Source: Epiperipatus broadwayi
Lineage: Eukaryota > Onychophora > Udeonychophora > Euonychophora > Peripatidae
DNA length: 64,000 nt
Assembly: GCA_028023455.1 (NCBI GenBank)
Contig: JAQFVV010012544.1
Span: forward strand, 1,684,501-1,748,500
Direction: 5' to 3'
Positions 22,941-34,588 of the stretch are shown here, piece after piece. How positions within the stretch are numbered: the stretch's first letter is position 1; each line of letters opens with the position of its first letter. A program made the translations under genes and the position numbers. Under the pieces are notes generated by a model. That model was not told the origin of the DNA and did not search any database. It saw nothing but the letters and a program-made list of their open reading frames with translations.

Positions 22941-25900
22941 ATATATATTGTAGGAATAGAATCTCATTCCCACACATATATTATTTTTAAAAAAAATTTC
23001 TTATCTTTGTTTGTGTGCGTATTATAAATATTTATGAGTAAGATTCATTAGTTAGTGATAGTGAAAAAAATGAATATTATAAGAGATAGTTATTTTAGAC
23101 TTATATTAAATATAGCAATTTCATTATATAGCTTATTTTTCTTTAAAATAAAACAGGCTAGACTAGATTGTTCAGGGGTTAAATCTAAAGGTCAACATAT
23201 TAATAACCTGCAAAGCACATGTGTTGTCTGGAGCCAAAGTGTAAATGGGTAAATCATAAACACAGACACTTTTAATTACACATAAATTTTGATTTTTATT
23301 TTTTTCATTTGTTGTCTGAAGTTTAAGTTGTAGAAAAAATTGTCAAACAGAAAGGATGATCTTTTGGCAAATGGAGGCAGAAATTTTTACTTTACCATTA
23401 AGTGTCATCAGTTTGAGACCTGTTGTTTTTCTAAAATGACTGGTTTGTATGAAACAATCTGGGCTGGCTGATGAAAGTACTATGACCTATCCACAGGTAC
23501 ACAGTTGCAAATAAATTACAGAAAACTGATATATAAAAAGCTTGGTGAGAAAGAGAGTGGCTGAGTAGGAGTAGTGGTGTTATTTTTTCCTTTCAAGTTC
23601 TGGGGAGTAGTAGTATTTTTTTTCTTTTTCTTTCCCTGCACTTGAGGGAAGAAGTAAAAGCAAGGTGTTAAAGTATTGCTTTATATACTATGAAGGAAGA
23701 TATGCTTATATATGAACACTATTGCAGTTAAGTTATTTCAGAAAAAATTATAGGTATCTAAGTTATGAAGAGTACACACATTGCTGCTTTAGAGAAAAGT
23801 GAATTCAGTGTTTATACATATTTAGTTATAAGAAAAGGAGAATGCTGTGTTAACTAGCATTATTTTATCCCCAATATCTCAACCATCACCAGTTAAATAT
23901 TTGGCTGTACACTTATATATATATCTTTAAGACCCAAAGACTAGCCATATTTCAAATCAACCAAGCCAAAACTACATGCTATCTTAGAGACTTTTTTTCA
24001 TCCCATGACCTATTAAATGATCATCATCTTTGAAGAAAGGGAGAATAAGAAAATATGGAAAATGTATATAATCCACACATCTAGTCTCAACTAATATACT
24101 AATCAGTTTTTTGAAGTTTTCTTTTATTTTCATCAAGAGTGCCAGAAATAAATTTGAAATGGTAAAAAAGAAGAAAAAAAGTGGAGTGGACAGCTCAGCC
24201 AACTCAGCCTAAAACTATAGAGGAGAGGAGTCTTTTGTCTCAGCTTGGACATTTGTAAGAACTGAAAAATGAATCAGTAACTTTGAAATTTTATTAATCT
24301 TTTTTTTACTTATTTAAAATAATCATTTGAATCTCTTTCTATACATTAAACATCCTTTTTTTAAATACATGAACATTAAAAGATTTTTTATTTTATGTTA
24401 TTAATTATCATTATGCATAACAACATCACAAATCCATTTTAGAGTTATTAGACTTAATCTTCATTATCTTTGAATAGTATTTTTTATTGTGATTTAATAT
24501 GACTTATTTATTATTGTCATTTATTGGGTTGACCAACAGAACTTGAGCAATTGATCAATATATATTTTATGTTTTTTATTTATTTTGCTTTATTTAAATT
24601 TGATATGAATGTTGCTTTGCTCAAGAGTTAAATAATTTGTTTTGTATATAATTAGTTTGCAATTTAATAATATGAAGGGGGGATATTTTAACATAATATA
24701 TATGCTGACATAACACGAGTGTGGGCGTGGGTGACTGCTTATACAGACATACGTTAATTAAGATAAGTCAAAATAGGTTAGACTAAAATCTTATTGCTTA
24801 ATATTTTTTTAAAGGTTCAAATTAATAGAGTATAGATTTTCTTGTATGAAAGTGAACATACAAATGACTTTTGTATTGCATTTATAACATATATAATAAA
24901 GCTGGGAGAAATATTGAATAAGCATTACATGAGATTTTTGTTGTTGTTGTTGCCTTTTTTTATGCTTCATTTTAAACCAGCATGTCTTAAATAGGTAGGA
25001 GCATATACATATATTTAATTTTGTTGTTCGGTTACACATACAGTATTTTATTTTAATAATGTATTACCTTGGTCAATATAATAATTGAATTCAATTGAAT
25101 TGATTAGAAATTTGTTTTATTAAAAGGAAAGAATCTTAATAAATATAATTATATAATATTTGGCTTTCGTGTTATTATTAGTATTGTTATTTTTAATTTT
25201 GTTATTTAATTGTGATCTTTCATCACCACTAATGAATGTTAAGCATTGGGTCATAATTTAAATACTATAATATTTCAGATAAGTAATTATTGGTTTATAA
25301 AAAGCTAAATTTTATATTGTGAAATTGGTTTTGACCATCATCAGCACTGGTCAATATTAATGATTAAGTCACAATTTAAATATAATAATGTTTTAGGTAA
25401 ATAATTATAGGTTTATAAAAGGTTAAATTTGTCATTGTGAGTCAATTGCAAAAGCTGTGGCTGGAATAATCATCATCATTATCAATAGTATTATTAATAA
25501 ATAAATTAAATAAATGGGTTTAATGGCCATATATAAATAATGGTCTTCACTATGTTTGTTTGTGAGCTATTAGCAAGAGCATCTATGCATCTATAAAGCT
25601 ACTACTTAAACTGAGCTGGTAATATCTGTGAAAGTATTAAGTGAGAATTTATGATATTGGGATCTTATAGTTTTATTGGCACAACTAAAATATAAGGATG
25701 TCGTTTTCCATTCATCCCAGTGCATATGTTATAAAGAATATACCAAATGGGTTTGAACCAGGTACACATATAAATAAATATATGATATAACTTTATCTAG
25801 GTTTAGACAACCGAGTGGCACCCAGGTAAAACACATGCACATAGGTAAACTGAATAAAGGAGAAAGAAGAGTTTGATTTCTTTTTTCCAAGCTTAATGAT

Positions 25901-26267
25901 ATTTAATATTTAATTTTGATATTTTAATTAATTGCCAATAGCGCCAGTGTGCGACTATGAAGACTATGAACGTGTTTTATATATATGGAAAGAGAATGAT
26001 TCTTTGTTGAAAGAATCTATTATTAGAGATAAATGTAATTTCACAATATTGATTTAATTATCATTTTTTTATTCAGTGACAATAAGAAGTATATGTTTTT
26101 ATTAGTTACAATTATGGCTAACATTTTTATTAGTTATAATGGCTTCCCAACAATGTACATTCTCTGAATCTTAAGAGAATTATGCCAGTGATTTTTCTTT
26201 TTTTTTTTTTGAAATGAGATATATTGTAGGTAATAACTACATTTTGTTAGTTCTAATATATATGCAA
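22941..26267. other. AT-rich stretch with a possible TATA motif at 23532
   Basis: No gene was recognised. TATAAAAAG at 23532-23540 precedes a less AT-rich segment with GAGA- and CT-rich runs (23550-23660) that could be the remains of an LTR or promoter. There is no other support. Confidence 0.4.
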
Positions 26268-26400
26268 AACATGAAAGCAGTCAACACCTAAACAATACCA
26301 ATATCAACAAAAATCAACAGTCACAATCTGTTGTCAATGCCACCTCCTTTATACAATAAAGATAGATACCCACTTTTATATGTGGTCTGACATGTTTATA
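26268..26400 (+). repeat. Interspersed repeat family R2, solo copy
   Basis: The blocks 'tcaacacctaaacaatacca', 'aaatcaacagtcacaatctg', 'ttgtcaatgcca' and 'acaataaagatagatacc' match in order the copies at 34130-34390 and 36849-37657. Confidence 0.65.
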
Positions 26401-27389
26401 TTTAGCTATATGTTTATAGTTAGCTCATGAGGAGTTAAATATAATAGGGTATACTTTAATTTTTTTACTCACATAAAAATAACCCTGTAATAAATAAACT
26501 TTACTATTTCTAAGATATGTAAAATCTTAACTAGGCATTCTAAATTATTAATAAAATGTTTTTGTTAAATATGTTTAAATGATAAATGCTAAAATAATAT
26601 CAATTATCAGATTTAATAATTGCTTAAAATTCAAATTTGACGAGTTAAACTTGAATAGAAGTTAGGTTAAAATGTGCTATGTTTTGAATTAGTTGCAGTA
26701 GATTAAATTTTATTTAGCTATTTGTCAAAATATGATTTATTCATCTGTGTTAAGATGCATGTAATATCTATATGAAATTAGAATTTAATGTCTTAAGCTT
26801 AAGAAAAACTAGTTTGAAATAGGTTTTATTTTAAATGAGTTTTTGGAAATAAATTGAGTTTACTATCTTTTAAAATATTGATTTTTAATTTGCAGTAAAT
26901 TTTATAGTTTTTTTAAATCATTTTCTAGCATTTGTGTATGAGTATGTGTGCATGTGTATTAAAAAATTAAAAATGAATTATTTAAAAGTGTTAATTATCT
27001 TTAAAAGTAATATGTTTTATAAAATGTATTTTAAATAGTTTAATGATAATCTCTTAAGAACTACTAAAATATATTTTGTTTAAATTAAGGAAATAATTTT
27101 TATATAATAAATAAATGGTTTTATTTGATAATTAAAACAAAGTTAATCATATGTTAATTTACTTTGTCTAGACATTAATTCAAGATCAAAAGTTTACAGT
27201 TACGCTAATGTTAAAAATCTTGTCCCAATACTAATTGATGATTCATTAATGGGAGAGACTCTGCACAAAAAAAAAACATGCACACACATTTAAAAATAAA
27301 AATCTGAAAACATAAATTTACTTTTTCTCAATTACTTTTCAATTAATTATTCTTTTTGTTCAACTTAATTAATAATTTTTTTTCTCATA
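26401..27389. other. AT-rich stretch, nothing recognised
   Basis: No gene, RNA or matched repeat was recognised. Confidence 0.5.
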
Positions 27390-27487
27390 TGTCATTGCAT
27401 CGGCCGGGACGTGAACCCACACCTGTCTGCAACCAACTACTTGCTTGCAAGGCGGGTGCGATGACCTCTCGGCTAACAACACTAGCT
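27390..27487 (-). mobile_element. SINE derived from a class II tRNA, copy 2 (best preserved)
   Basis: On the minus strand: an A box in 'gttagccgagaggtc', an anticodon-like loop in 'cttgcaag', an extended variable region, and a B box in 'gggttcacgtccc'. The arrangement resembles a Leu- or Ser-type tRNA with a long variable arm. Several CpGs survive, so this copy looks younger than those at 6806 and 47909. An A-rich 3' tail (T-rich on the plus strand, 27375-27384) lies beyond the unit. It is not a functional tRNA as far as I can see, because a clean acceptor stem is missing. Confidence 0.75.
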
Positions 27488-27850
27488 CTTTTTAAATACT
27501 TAATATTTTATCAATTAAATAATGTTTAAGTAAAAACCTCCAAAGTTATTCAAGAGAATCTACTTTACCATTACATATTTACCTGTCTGTAAGCAATAGT
27601 TCATTGAAAAATGCAAAAAAAATCGGTGTTGTTATGAAGAGATTCCAGAGTCTTCTGAATATATTTACTGGAGAACTCTAAGTTGTAATGTTATACATAT
27701 GTTTAATTTTCCATTTCTATAAATTTTTAGTTAATGCAGAACTTTTTCTATAAAACCATTTTATTAATACCTTATTATTTAAAAGTTTTAATTAATTACG
27801 TAAACTAATTGCTAATAATATTAACAATACTGCATTTTATATTTTACTAA
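27488..27850. other. AT-rich stretch, nothing recognised
   Basis: No coding or repeat signal was recognised. Confidence 0.5.
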
Positions 27851-27988
27851 ATGTCTTACTTTAGAAGAAAAGTAATTTATGAAGACAATTTAATAATTGA
27901 AATACAGTTATTATTATTATTATTATAATAACTGTATTTCAGTTATTAAATTGTCTTCATAAATTACTTTTCTTCTAAAGTAAGACAT
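27851..27988. repeat. Near-perfect 64-bp-arm palindrome
   Basis: 27851-27914 is the reverse complement of 27925-27988 with about one mismatch. The loop is a short ATT-rich run. The right arm continues directly into the LINE tail, so the left arm looks like an inverted duplicate of the LINE's truncated 5' end. Confidence 0.9.
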
Positions 27989-28316
27989 AATAGATGTGAG
28001 AAGTTGCCAAACAACATTATCATTTAAGCTAAAGATAAAGGATACAAGATCAAAAAATATGTACAATATTCCAAAATTTAAAAGTGAAACATTAAAAAAT
28101 TCAGCATTAGTAAGATTACCTAGATTGTACAATAAATTCTTTAATGCTGTTAATATATTTGAAACAGATGATAGAACATTTAGGACTACTGTGCAAAAAA
28201 CTCTGCAAATGCTTTGTGAACTAGATTAGCTGTGCATTTTTTGTTTGGATGTAAAATCTGTTAAATGTACTAAATTAAATTAAATTAAATTAAATTATTA
28301 TTATTATTATTATTAC
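27925..28316 (+). pseudogene. 5'-truncated LINE ORF2 C-terminus with simple-repeat tail
   Basis: The open frame at 27996-28229 (77 codons) contains a block of the form 'PKFKSETLKNSALVRLPRLYN' shortened by divergence, then 'FRTTVQKTLQML'. This resembles the conserved end of CR1/jockey-type reverse transcriptases, in which an Arg/Pro-flanked segment and 'LP..WN' are followed by 'F...LK..L'. The key residues visible are KNSA, RLPRLYN and the final hydrophobic helix. After the stop come a short 3' UTR, a TTAAA-type pentanucleotide array (28271-28296) and an ATT array (28297-28315), typical of a LINE 3' end. It is truncated, with no catalytic domain left. The minus-strand frame at 27923-28132 is a shadow. 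Confidence 0.6.
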
Positions 28317-29791
28317 ACCAAGAACTTTTTAAGAATTATTATATCTTTAATTAGTCAAATAAATGCAATGAGTTCCCTTAAAACTATCATAAATTTAAAA
28401 GATAATATAAAATGCAGTCATTTTAAATTGCTTTATCTAATTATGATTAAAAAAGATGGTATCTGGATTGATTTTCCTAATATTTTGGAAAAGACATTAT
28501 ATATCCGTGTTACTGCTAATACAAATAAGAGAATATCCTAACATCATAATAATTTATTCATTCATAATTCATTTATCATTTTATTGAAAGTATCTTTTTA
28601 TTGCTCTTACAAAAGGAAAGAAATAATTTGAATTTGCTGCATGTTATAATATTGCCAAAATAATGTAAGGTTATGGAACTGTTTGTTACCTGTTTATTAT
28701 TAATCTTTTTGTACCTGCCATTTGTCCTCTCCCTTTAAAATTAAAAATCATGAACAATTTTCTTCTCAAGAAATTTCAGATTTCAAATGTTTGATTGTTC
28801 CTTTGTTTTCCTCTATATTAATAAAAAAATTGTTTTATATTTTGCTAAATGGAACAACTTCAATTCTCAACTTGGTTAAATATAGTTAAAAAATGTAATG
28901 AACATTTATTGTTTTATGCAATTGATATATGCTTATTCTTATTGTATTATTCATGCATTTCTAATTATTGTTTTATATATGATATATTATAAAATATATT
29001 TATAATAATATACAAGCCTTAAAGAGATTTGCTTACAATAATTATCCAAGTAAAAGATTTATAAAGTTATAAATTATTAAGAGTTCTCATAATTTATATT
29101 CCAATATAATAGTAATGTATTATTGTGTTCATGGTAAAAACAACTTTTTTATATTTGATATATGTATGAATGTAATGTTTGGAAGCCAATGTACGATTTG
29201 AGATAGTTTTAAAATTCTTAATATTTGATGTTGCTTTGCAATCATAGTGTGTTATTTTGCATATATTTTTTAGCCCAAGTATATATGTTATTGTGAATAT
29301 GGGTATGTGTTCAAATTATCTTATTTATTATTAATAAATTCATGTCTTATTTATTTATCAATTGATATGCTCCTTGGTGACAAGTATTAATTTCAGAATT
29401 TAGTTGGATTGTTTCCATTACTACTGTATTTGTTAAGTACCTTCATGAGAGATAGTGCAGCTTACTTGCTTTGGTATTGCCAGTCAAGTTACTGAGTGCC
29501 CATTTATTTATTTCTCACCATCCATTTGCCTTTAGCTTTATATTAGTACTGAAGTATTTTATTATGTGAGAACATTTAAAAGTATGTCCATTTATGCAAT
29601 TATTTTTGCTAGCTCTACTACAATTTTATTTTAAAGATGTTAGTTTATTGTTAGTATTGAACCTTTTTACTTCAATCCTCATATGCATTAATAAATTTAA
29701 ACATATATAATTATTTTTGTGTAATATCTAGTTATCATTGAAATGTTATTAGAGTTATAGGTCCACACTGATTTTTAATCATTGTTGGTAT
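28317..29791. other. AT-rich stretch, nothing recognised
   Basis: No coding region or matched repeat was recognised. Confidence 0.5.
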
Positions 29792-30772
29792 TGTAGATTG
29801 TAATATCATCTTAGTGATCTGTTTATAGGCATATATATATATGATATTCTGTGTATGTAATTATTAGATAGTTAGTATCTTAAATAAAAGTGTGAGAACA
29901 TCTTAAGTAATATAAATTCCATAATTATAATTTTATAGGGATTACCCAAAATGGGGTATATTTTATTTTAAATTAGAGAAATATTTATGGCAGTATAATT
30001 TTGCATAATAAATTTATTGACTCTTTTTTAAATGTGTTTTATTGCATAAGAATATTATTATATTGTAAATAAATATTTTATTATTTATTAAATACATAAT
30101 TTATGTTTTTGTTGCTATCATCATATCTACTTATTCAAAAAATCTAATTTAATAAAGTTCTATTAAGTATTATTGTTTCCGAGAATACATTTCAAAAGTC
30201 ACATCGCTTATTCAATTTATATATCATTTATTTAACATCTGTATTATTTTAAAATATATATTAAGTTAATTTATTGTTATTACAAATGTGCTTAAGGATA
30301 CAATGGGTAACATAAAAGTACTTTTATACCTGCTGCATTATTTTATTTTTCATTACTTGGTACAAGCTCATACAAGTGTCTATAGATCGTATGAAAAAGA
30401 ATATTCATAGGAAAAGAATTTTAAATATTTGAAGAGTGTGTATTTTCTAGCCATATGTTTATAGGAAGTATTCAGATACTTTGATATTTTATATTTACAC
30501 TTTTTTCTTTATTTTAGAATATATAAGATTTTAGAATAATAAAAGAAGATAAAACATTTAATGTATATTGCATTTTATAGCATTCAAGTGTTTTAATACA
30601 ATAATTATTTTATTGTATCAGATATAAACATAAACTATGAGATGTAATTAAAATGAGAACCATAGTTATTATGGTATCAGAGTGATCACTTATTTGCAGG
30701 ATTACAATTGTTGTGGGTCTGTAACTATCATGGAGCCTTTTATCTTCTATTCCCTCTGCTTGTAAGGTTACA
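29792..30772. repeat. Long terminal repeat, 5' copy
   Basis: It begins TGTAG and ends TTACA, consistent with TG...CA termini. Blocks in order ('ctgtttatagg', 'attctgtgtatgtaatt', 'aataaaagtgtgagaac', 'catttcaaaagtcaca', 'tttaacatctg', 'ttttatttttcatta', 'aaggttacaat') recur in the same order at 32170-34084. An AATAAA-type signal lies near 29885. The two copies are clearly diverged, so the element is old. No convincing target-site duplication was seen. Confidence 0.65.
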
Positions 30773-32169
30773 ATTTAATTCCTTGGCATGACAATGTTGT
30801 CATCTGCTAATATTAGATAGTTGTATTGTCAATATGTTTGCCACAATTTGTATTTTAGTTATAATTAAGCTTCAATTGAAAGTGTCAAACTAGTAGAGTA
30901 AATAGTGCACTTATATAGTTGTCAATTGTTTTTGGCTAAAACATTGTAGCCATTTTAGTAAGTTAGCAATATTGACTATAACTTATAAGTAGTAAGTGTA
31001 AAATTTTAGGTTTTAGTGCATGCCTAATTGTAGGTATATGTTACAATTATTTTAATTAAAACATTGTATAATTTATGTGACCTGTACACTGTAACAAAAA
31101 AACATCAATAATAAAATTCTAAATATTTATTATTTGTTTTTCAATGTTATATGTAATTTTAAAAAGTTATTTAGTGATGTTTTGGTGACGATGACAATAT
31201 ATTGTTTTAATAATGCAATAAGTGTTGCTTTCCTTTATTGTTGCATTATTATTTATTTATTTATAAGGTTAAAATTGATAAATATACTTCTACTATTGTT
31301 TTACCTGGGCTCTAAAAACCATGATAGTTGTTTACAATAGTGATATAATCTGTTTGGTATTTAATGATAATTAGTTGTAGCATTATAAATGTGAGGTGCT
31401 GTTTGGTGGGTAGTTAAATCTTGTTATGTGGTAAAGATAGTATCATTTTTGAATGACTTATGATTATGATAATTGTTACAGATTATTTTAAAATAACTGT
31501 TGTGTGAAAAATTAATGGTATTTTTGAAAAATTAAAAATGGAGGAAGTTGAAGAATTTCAAAAATTGAATGAAACCCAAAGTACAGCTTCTCTTAATCTT
31601 CAAGATCTTTTTTTGGTCGTGTTAAAATGGTAATTGATATAAAGAATTAAAAATGGAATTATGTGAAAAAATTGATAATCAATCTAAAATACAAGAAGAA
31701 TTCCAGATCTCTTTAGAAAGTAAAATAAAAAAGTCTCAGATGTTGCTAGAAAGTAGAGTAGAAGCATCACAAGAGAAAATGAGAATAGAATCTAAAGAAA
31801 TGGCTGAAAAACTAGAATGTTTAATCTAATGAATTGAAAAATAAATTAATAAAGACCGAGGATAATATTAGGCTGGACCTAATTCAGTTAAAAGATTTAC
31901 AAGAATGTAAATTTAAAGAAATAGAATTCAAGATGGAAAATGCTTGAGAGGAGACAGGGATTTCAATTACAAATTTGAGAGTTGCTAGAGTCCAAGTGTA
32001 AGTCAGCAAAAAAAGATTTGGATAGAAATTTGGAAGAAACTAGAGATCAGTTGATCAGTTATAAAGCAGAATCTGAAGATAAGTTAGAAAACATAGAGAA
32101 TAGAATTATTGTGTCTAATAATAAGCTCCTAGAACAAATTAGTCTTATAAATAAAAAATTTCATGATGT
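30773..32169 (+). pseudogene. Internal region of the LTR element with a broken coiled-coil (gag-like) ORF
   Basis: From 31537 to about 32160 the plus strand reads as a Glu/Lys-rich heptad-type protein broken over several frames. MEEVEEFQKLNETQSTAS opens one frame, MELCEKIDNQSKIQEEFQ the next, and MLESKCKSAKKDLDRNLEET (31982) the last. The charged coiled-coil character and the position between two LTRs suggest a gag-like product. No zinc knuckle, protease, reverse transcriptase or integrase is visible, and the internal region is only about 1.4 kb. It is therefore a non-autonomous or internally deleted element. A tRNA primer site is not clear; TGG at 30783-30785 is the only candidate. The gag assignment is inference. 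Confidence 0.5.
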
Positions 32170-32601
32170 TGTAGTTTTTAATATCATCATAGTGGCCTGT
32201 TTATAGGAATATATATCTGCCATTCTGTGTATGTAATTGCTAGATGATTTGTGTCTTAAATAAAAGTGTGAGAACTTCTTAAATAATATAAATGCCATAA
32301 TTACAATTTTATAGAAATCATTCAGAATGGGATATGTTTTATTCTAAATTAGGCAAATATTTATGTCAGTAAAATTTGTCATAATAAAGTTATTGCCTCT
32401 TGTAAATATATTTTATTGTATTAAAATATTATCTTGGAAATAAATATTTTATTATTTATTAAATACGTTATGTTAATGCTTTTATTGCCATCATCACATC
32501 CATTTATTAAAAAAATATAATTTAATAAAGTTTTATTAAATATTATTGTATCTGAGAGAACATTTCAAAAGTCACATTAAATTTGCTTATTCAATTTATA
32601 A

Positions 32602-33028
32602 ACAAGACATGTATTTTATATAGCGCGATGTTTTTATAAACTGTAATACCAATAAGCTAATGCACATGCGCTTTCTAGTTGTCACTATATAAATGAATAC
32701 TCCCACTTTTTCAAACACAAGATAAAGTCTTTGGGAAAAGATAGAATGAATCCATCTAACTTTTTGACCCAAGCGTATATGTATGGGCAAATCTTAAGTG
32801 TTTGAAAATGACAACGTGAAGTTGTTAATTGATCACTTTAAATTACTTTTTTACTATGTGAATGAATGATGCCTGTGAAATTTCTAGAATTTACAATACG
32901 TCATTCTTATTAAATTAAACATATGTAAATAAGACATTTATTTTATATAGCGCGGTGTTTTTATAAACTGTAATACCAATAAGCCAATAAGCTAATACAC
33001 ATGTGCTTTCTGGTTGTCACTATGTATT
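32602..33028. mobile_element. Insertion in the 3' LTR built as A-B-A
   Basis: A roughly 90-bp segment starting near 'aagacatgtattttatatag' (32604-32690) is repeated in direct orientation at 32931-33028, with unique sequence between. The insertion splits the LTR between 'tattcaatttat' and 'tatttatttaaca'. Several CpGs (gcgcg, acgtg, acgtc) survive, unlike the surrounding LTR, so it is younger. The terminal motif 'tatatagcgc' resembles repeats widespread in invertebrate genomes. The minus-strand frame at 32596-32790 is not a gene. Confidence 0.6.
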
Positions 33029-33307
33029 ATTTATTTAACATCTGCATTATTTTAAAATAAATATTATGTTGATTTATCTTTATTATAAGCATGCTTAATC
33101 ATGTAGTTGGTAGCATAAAAGTATCCTTTCTACCTGCTACATTATTTTATTTTTCATTATTTGATACAAGCTCCTACATGAAGATATTAGAATAAGATGT
33201 GTCTATAGGTTTATGAAAATTTCATATGAAGAGAATTTTAAATAAGTGAAGAGTGTTTTATTTGCTATCCATATGTCTATCTGAAGTATTCAGATTTTTT
33301 TATAGAT

Positions 33308-33624
33308 AGACAACTTCTATATTTCTCCATTCTTTTTTATTTATTTATTTTTATTTTATAAATAATTTCATATAAATAAAGATAGAATAAAAGACAAGTA
33401 ACCCCAAAATGCATTTTGTGCTGAACCAGCACTCACCAGTTGGGCCAGGTCATCATCTCTCTTATACATCTTTATTACATGAAGAGTATTTATGTAGAGC
33501 AAATTGTCTCATTTTTATTTTCAAGCGTCAATTTACTCCTCTCCCAACTTTTACGTTATCAACTTTTTGATAAACTCGTAATGATTATTATTAATCATTT
33601 ATTAAACTAGAGATTCAGATTCTT
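33308..33624 (-). repeat. Interspersed repeat family R1, copy nested in the LTR
   Basis: It matches 7015-7285 block by block ('catataaataaagata', 'gtgctgaaccagcactca', 'cagttgggccaggtca', 'aaactagagatt') and is absent from the 5' LTR, which dates it after the LTR element inserted. Confidence 0.75.
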
Positions 33625-34129
33625 GGGTATTTCAAATTTGCACTTTTTTATTCATTTTAGAACATAAGATATAAGATTTCAGAATGATAAGAAGATAAAA
33701 TATTTAATGTATAAGAACTGAAATGGTTATTGCATTTAATAGCAATCAAGTATTTTCGTACAATAATTATTTTCTTGTATCAAGTATAAACGTAAATCCT
33801 GAGTTGTAGATAAAATGAGAACTAATATGCACATTTAAATTTAATATGGATCTGAGATTTTAATAAGAACCTTAAACAAGATTTTAATAAAACCTGAGAT
33901 TTTAGTATTTGTATTTATGTATTATATTTTGTCTATAAGAGGTCTCATACTCAGAAGTATGTAAAATACACAGTCCTTATGGTACCAATGTGATTGCTGT
34001 TTTGGAAAGTCACAATTATTGTAGGTCTTTCGACACCAACATGGTGGTCTTTGATTTTCTATTTTCTCCACTTTTAAGGTTACAATATAAACACTAAATA
34101 TAGCATCTTGCCTAATGAGATTATAAATC

Positions 34130-34390
34130 CAAATAAATTTAAATAAATCTCATTAAACAGGCAAATATAAACTGTTTTTAAAGCAGATTAAAGATTAGTT
34201 ATTTATAACCTTCAAACTCCACTGAAACAATGGAATACAATAAAACTAATAATGTTCAAAGCTAGGTAGATTTATTAATAAATGTAAATATATGAAAACA
34301 GTCCACACCTAAACAATACCACTATCAATAACAATCAACAATCTCAATCTGTTGTCAAGGTAACTATTATATAATAATCTCTAAGACGTC
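34130..34390 (+). repeat. Interspersed repeat family R2, copy
   Basis: 'acaggcaaatataaactg', 'agcagattaaagattagtt', 'taataatgttcaaagcta', 'cacacctaaacaataccact' and 'aatctgttgtcaagg' occur in the same order as in the 36849-37657 copies. It directly follows the 3' LTR. Confidence 0.6.
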
Positions 34391-34588
34391 ATATATATAT
34401 ATACTCATACACAAAAACATTTGTTGCAAGAAAAGTAAAATACATATCAACAAAAAGATTTCCTTTCTGATAAAACTTCAAAGAGGCAGAAAAAAGTATC
34501 TGATAAGCAGATGATAACAGTTTCTTATCTTTTTTAAAAAATGATTTAACATCAAGTAAACCTATTAAATAATAATATCTTAAAGTAC

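Larger units (their letters stand above)
32170..34084. repeat. Long terminal repeat, 3' copy, split by nested insertions
   Basis: This is collinear with 29792-30772 but almost twice as long, because foreign segments interrupt it at about 32602-33028, 33308-33624 and 33823-33981. Its start reads TGTAG and its end TTACA, as in the 5' copy. Confidence 0.65.

Noticed and set aside
27390-27487. Functional tRNA gene
   Set aside because: A and B boxes are present, but the acceptor stem does not close and related degraded copies exist, so a SINE is more likely.
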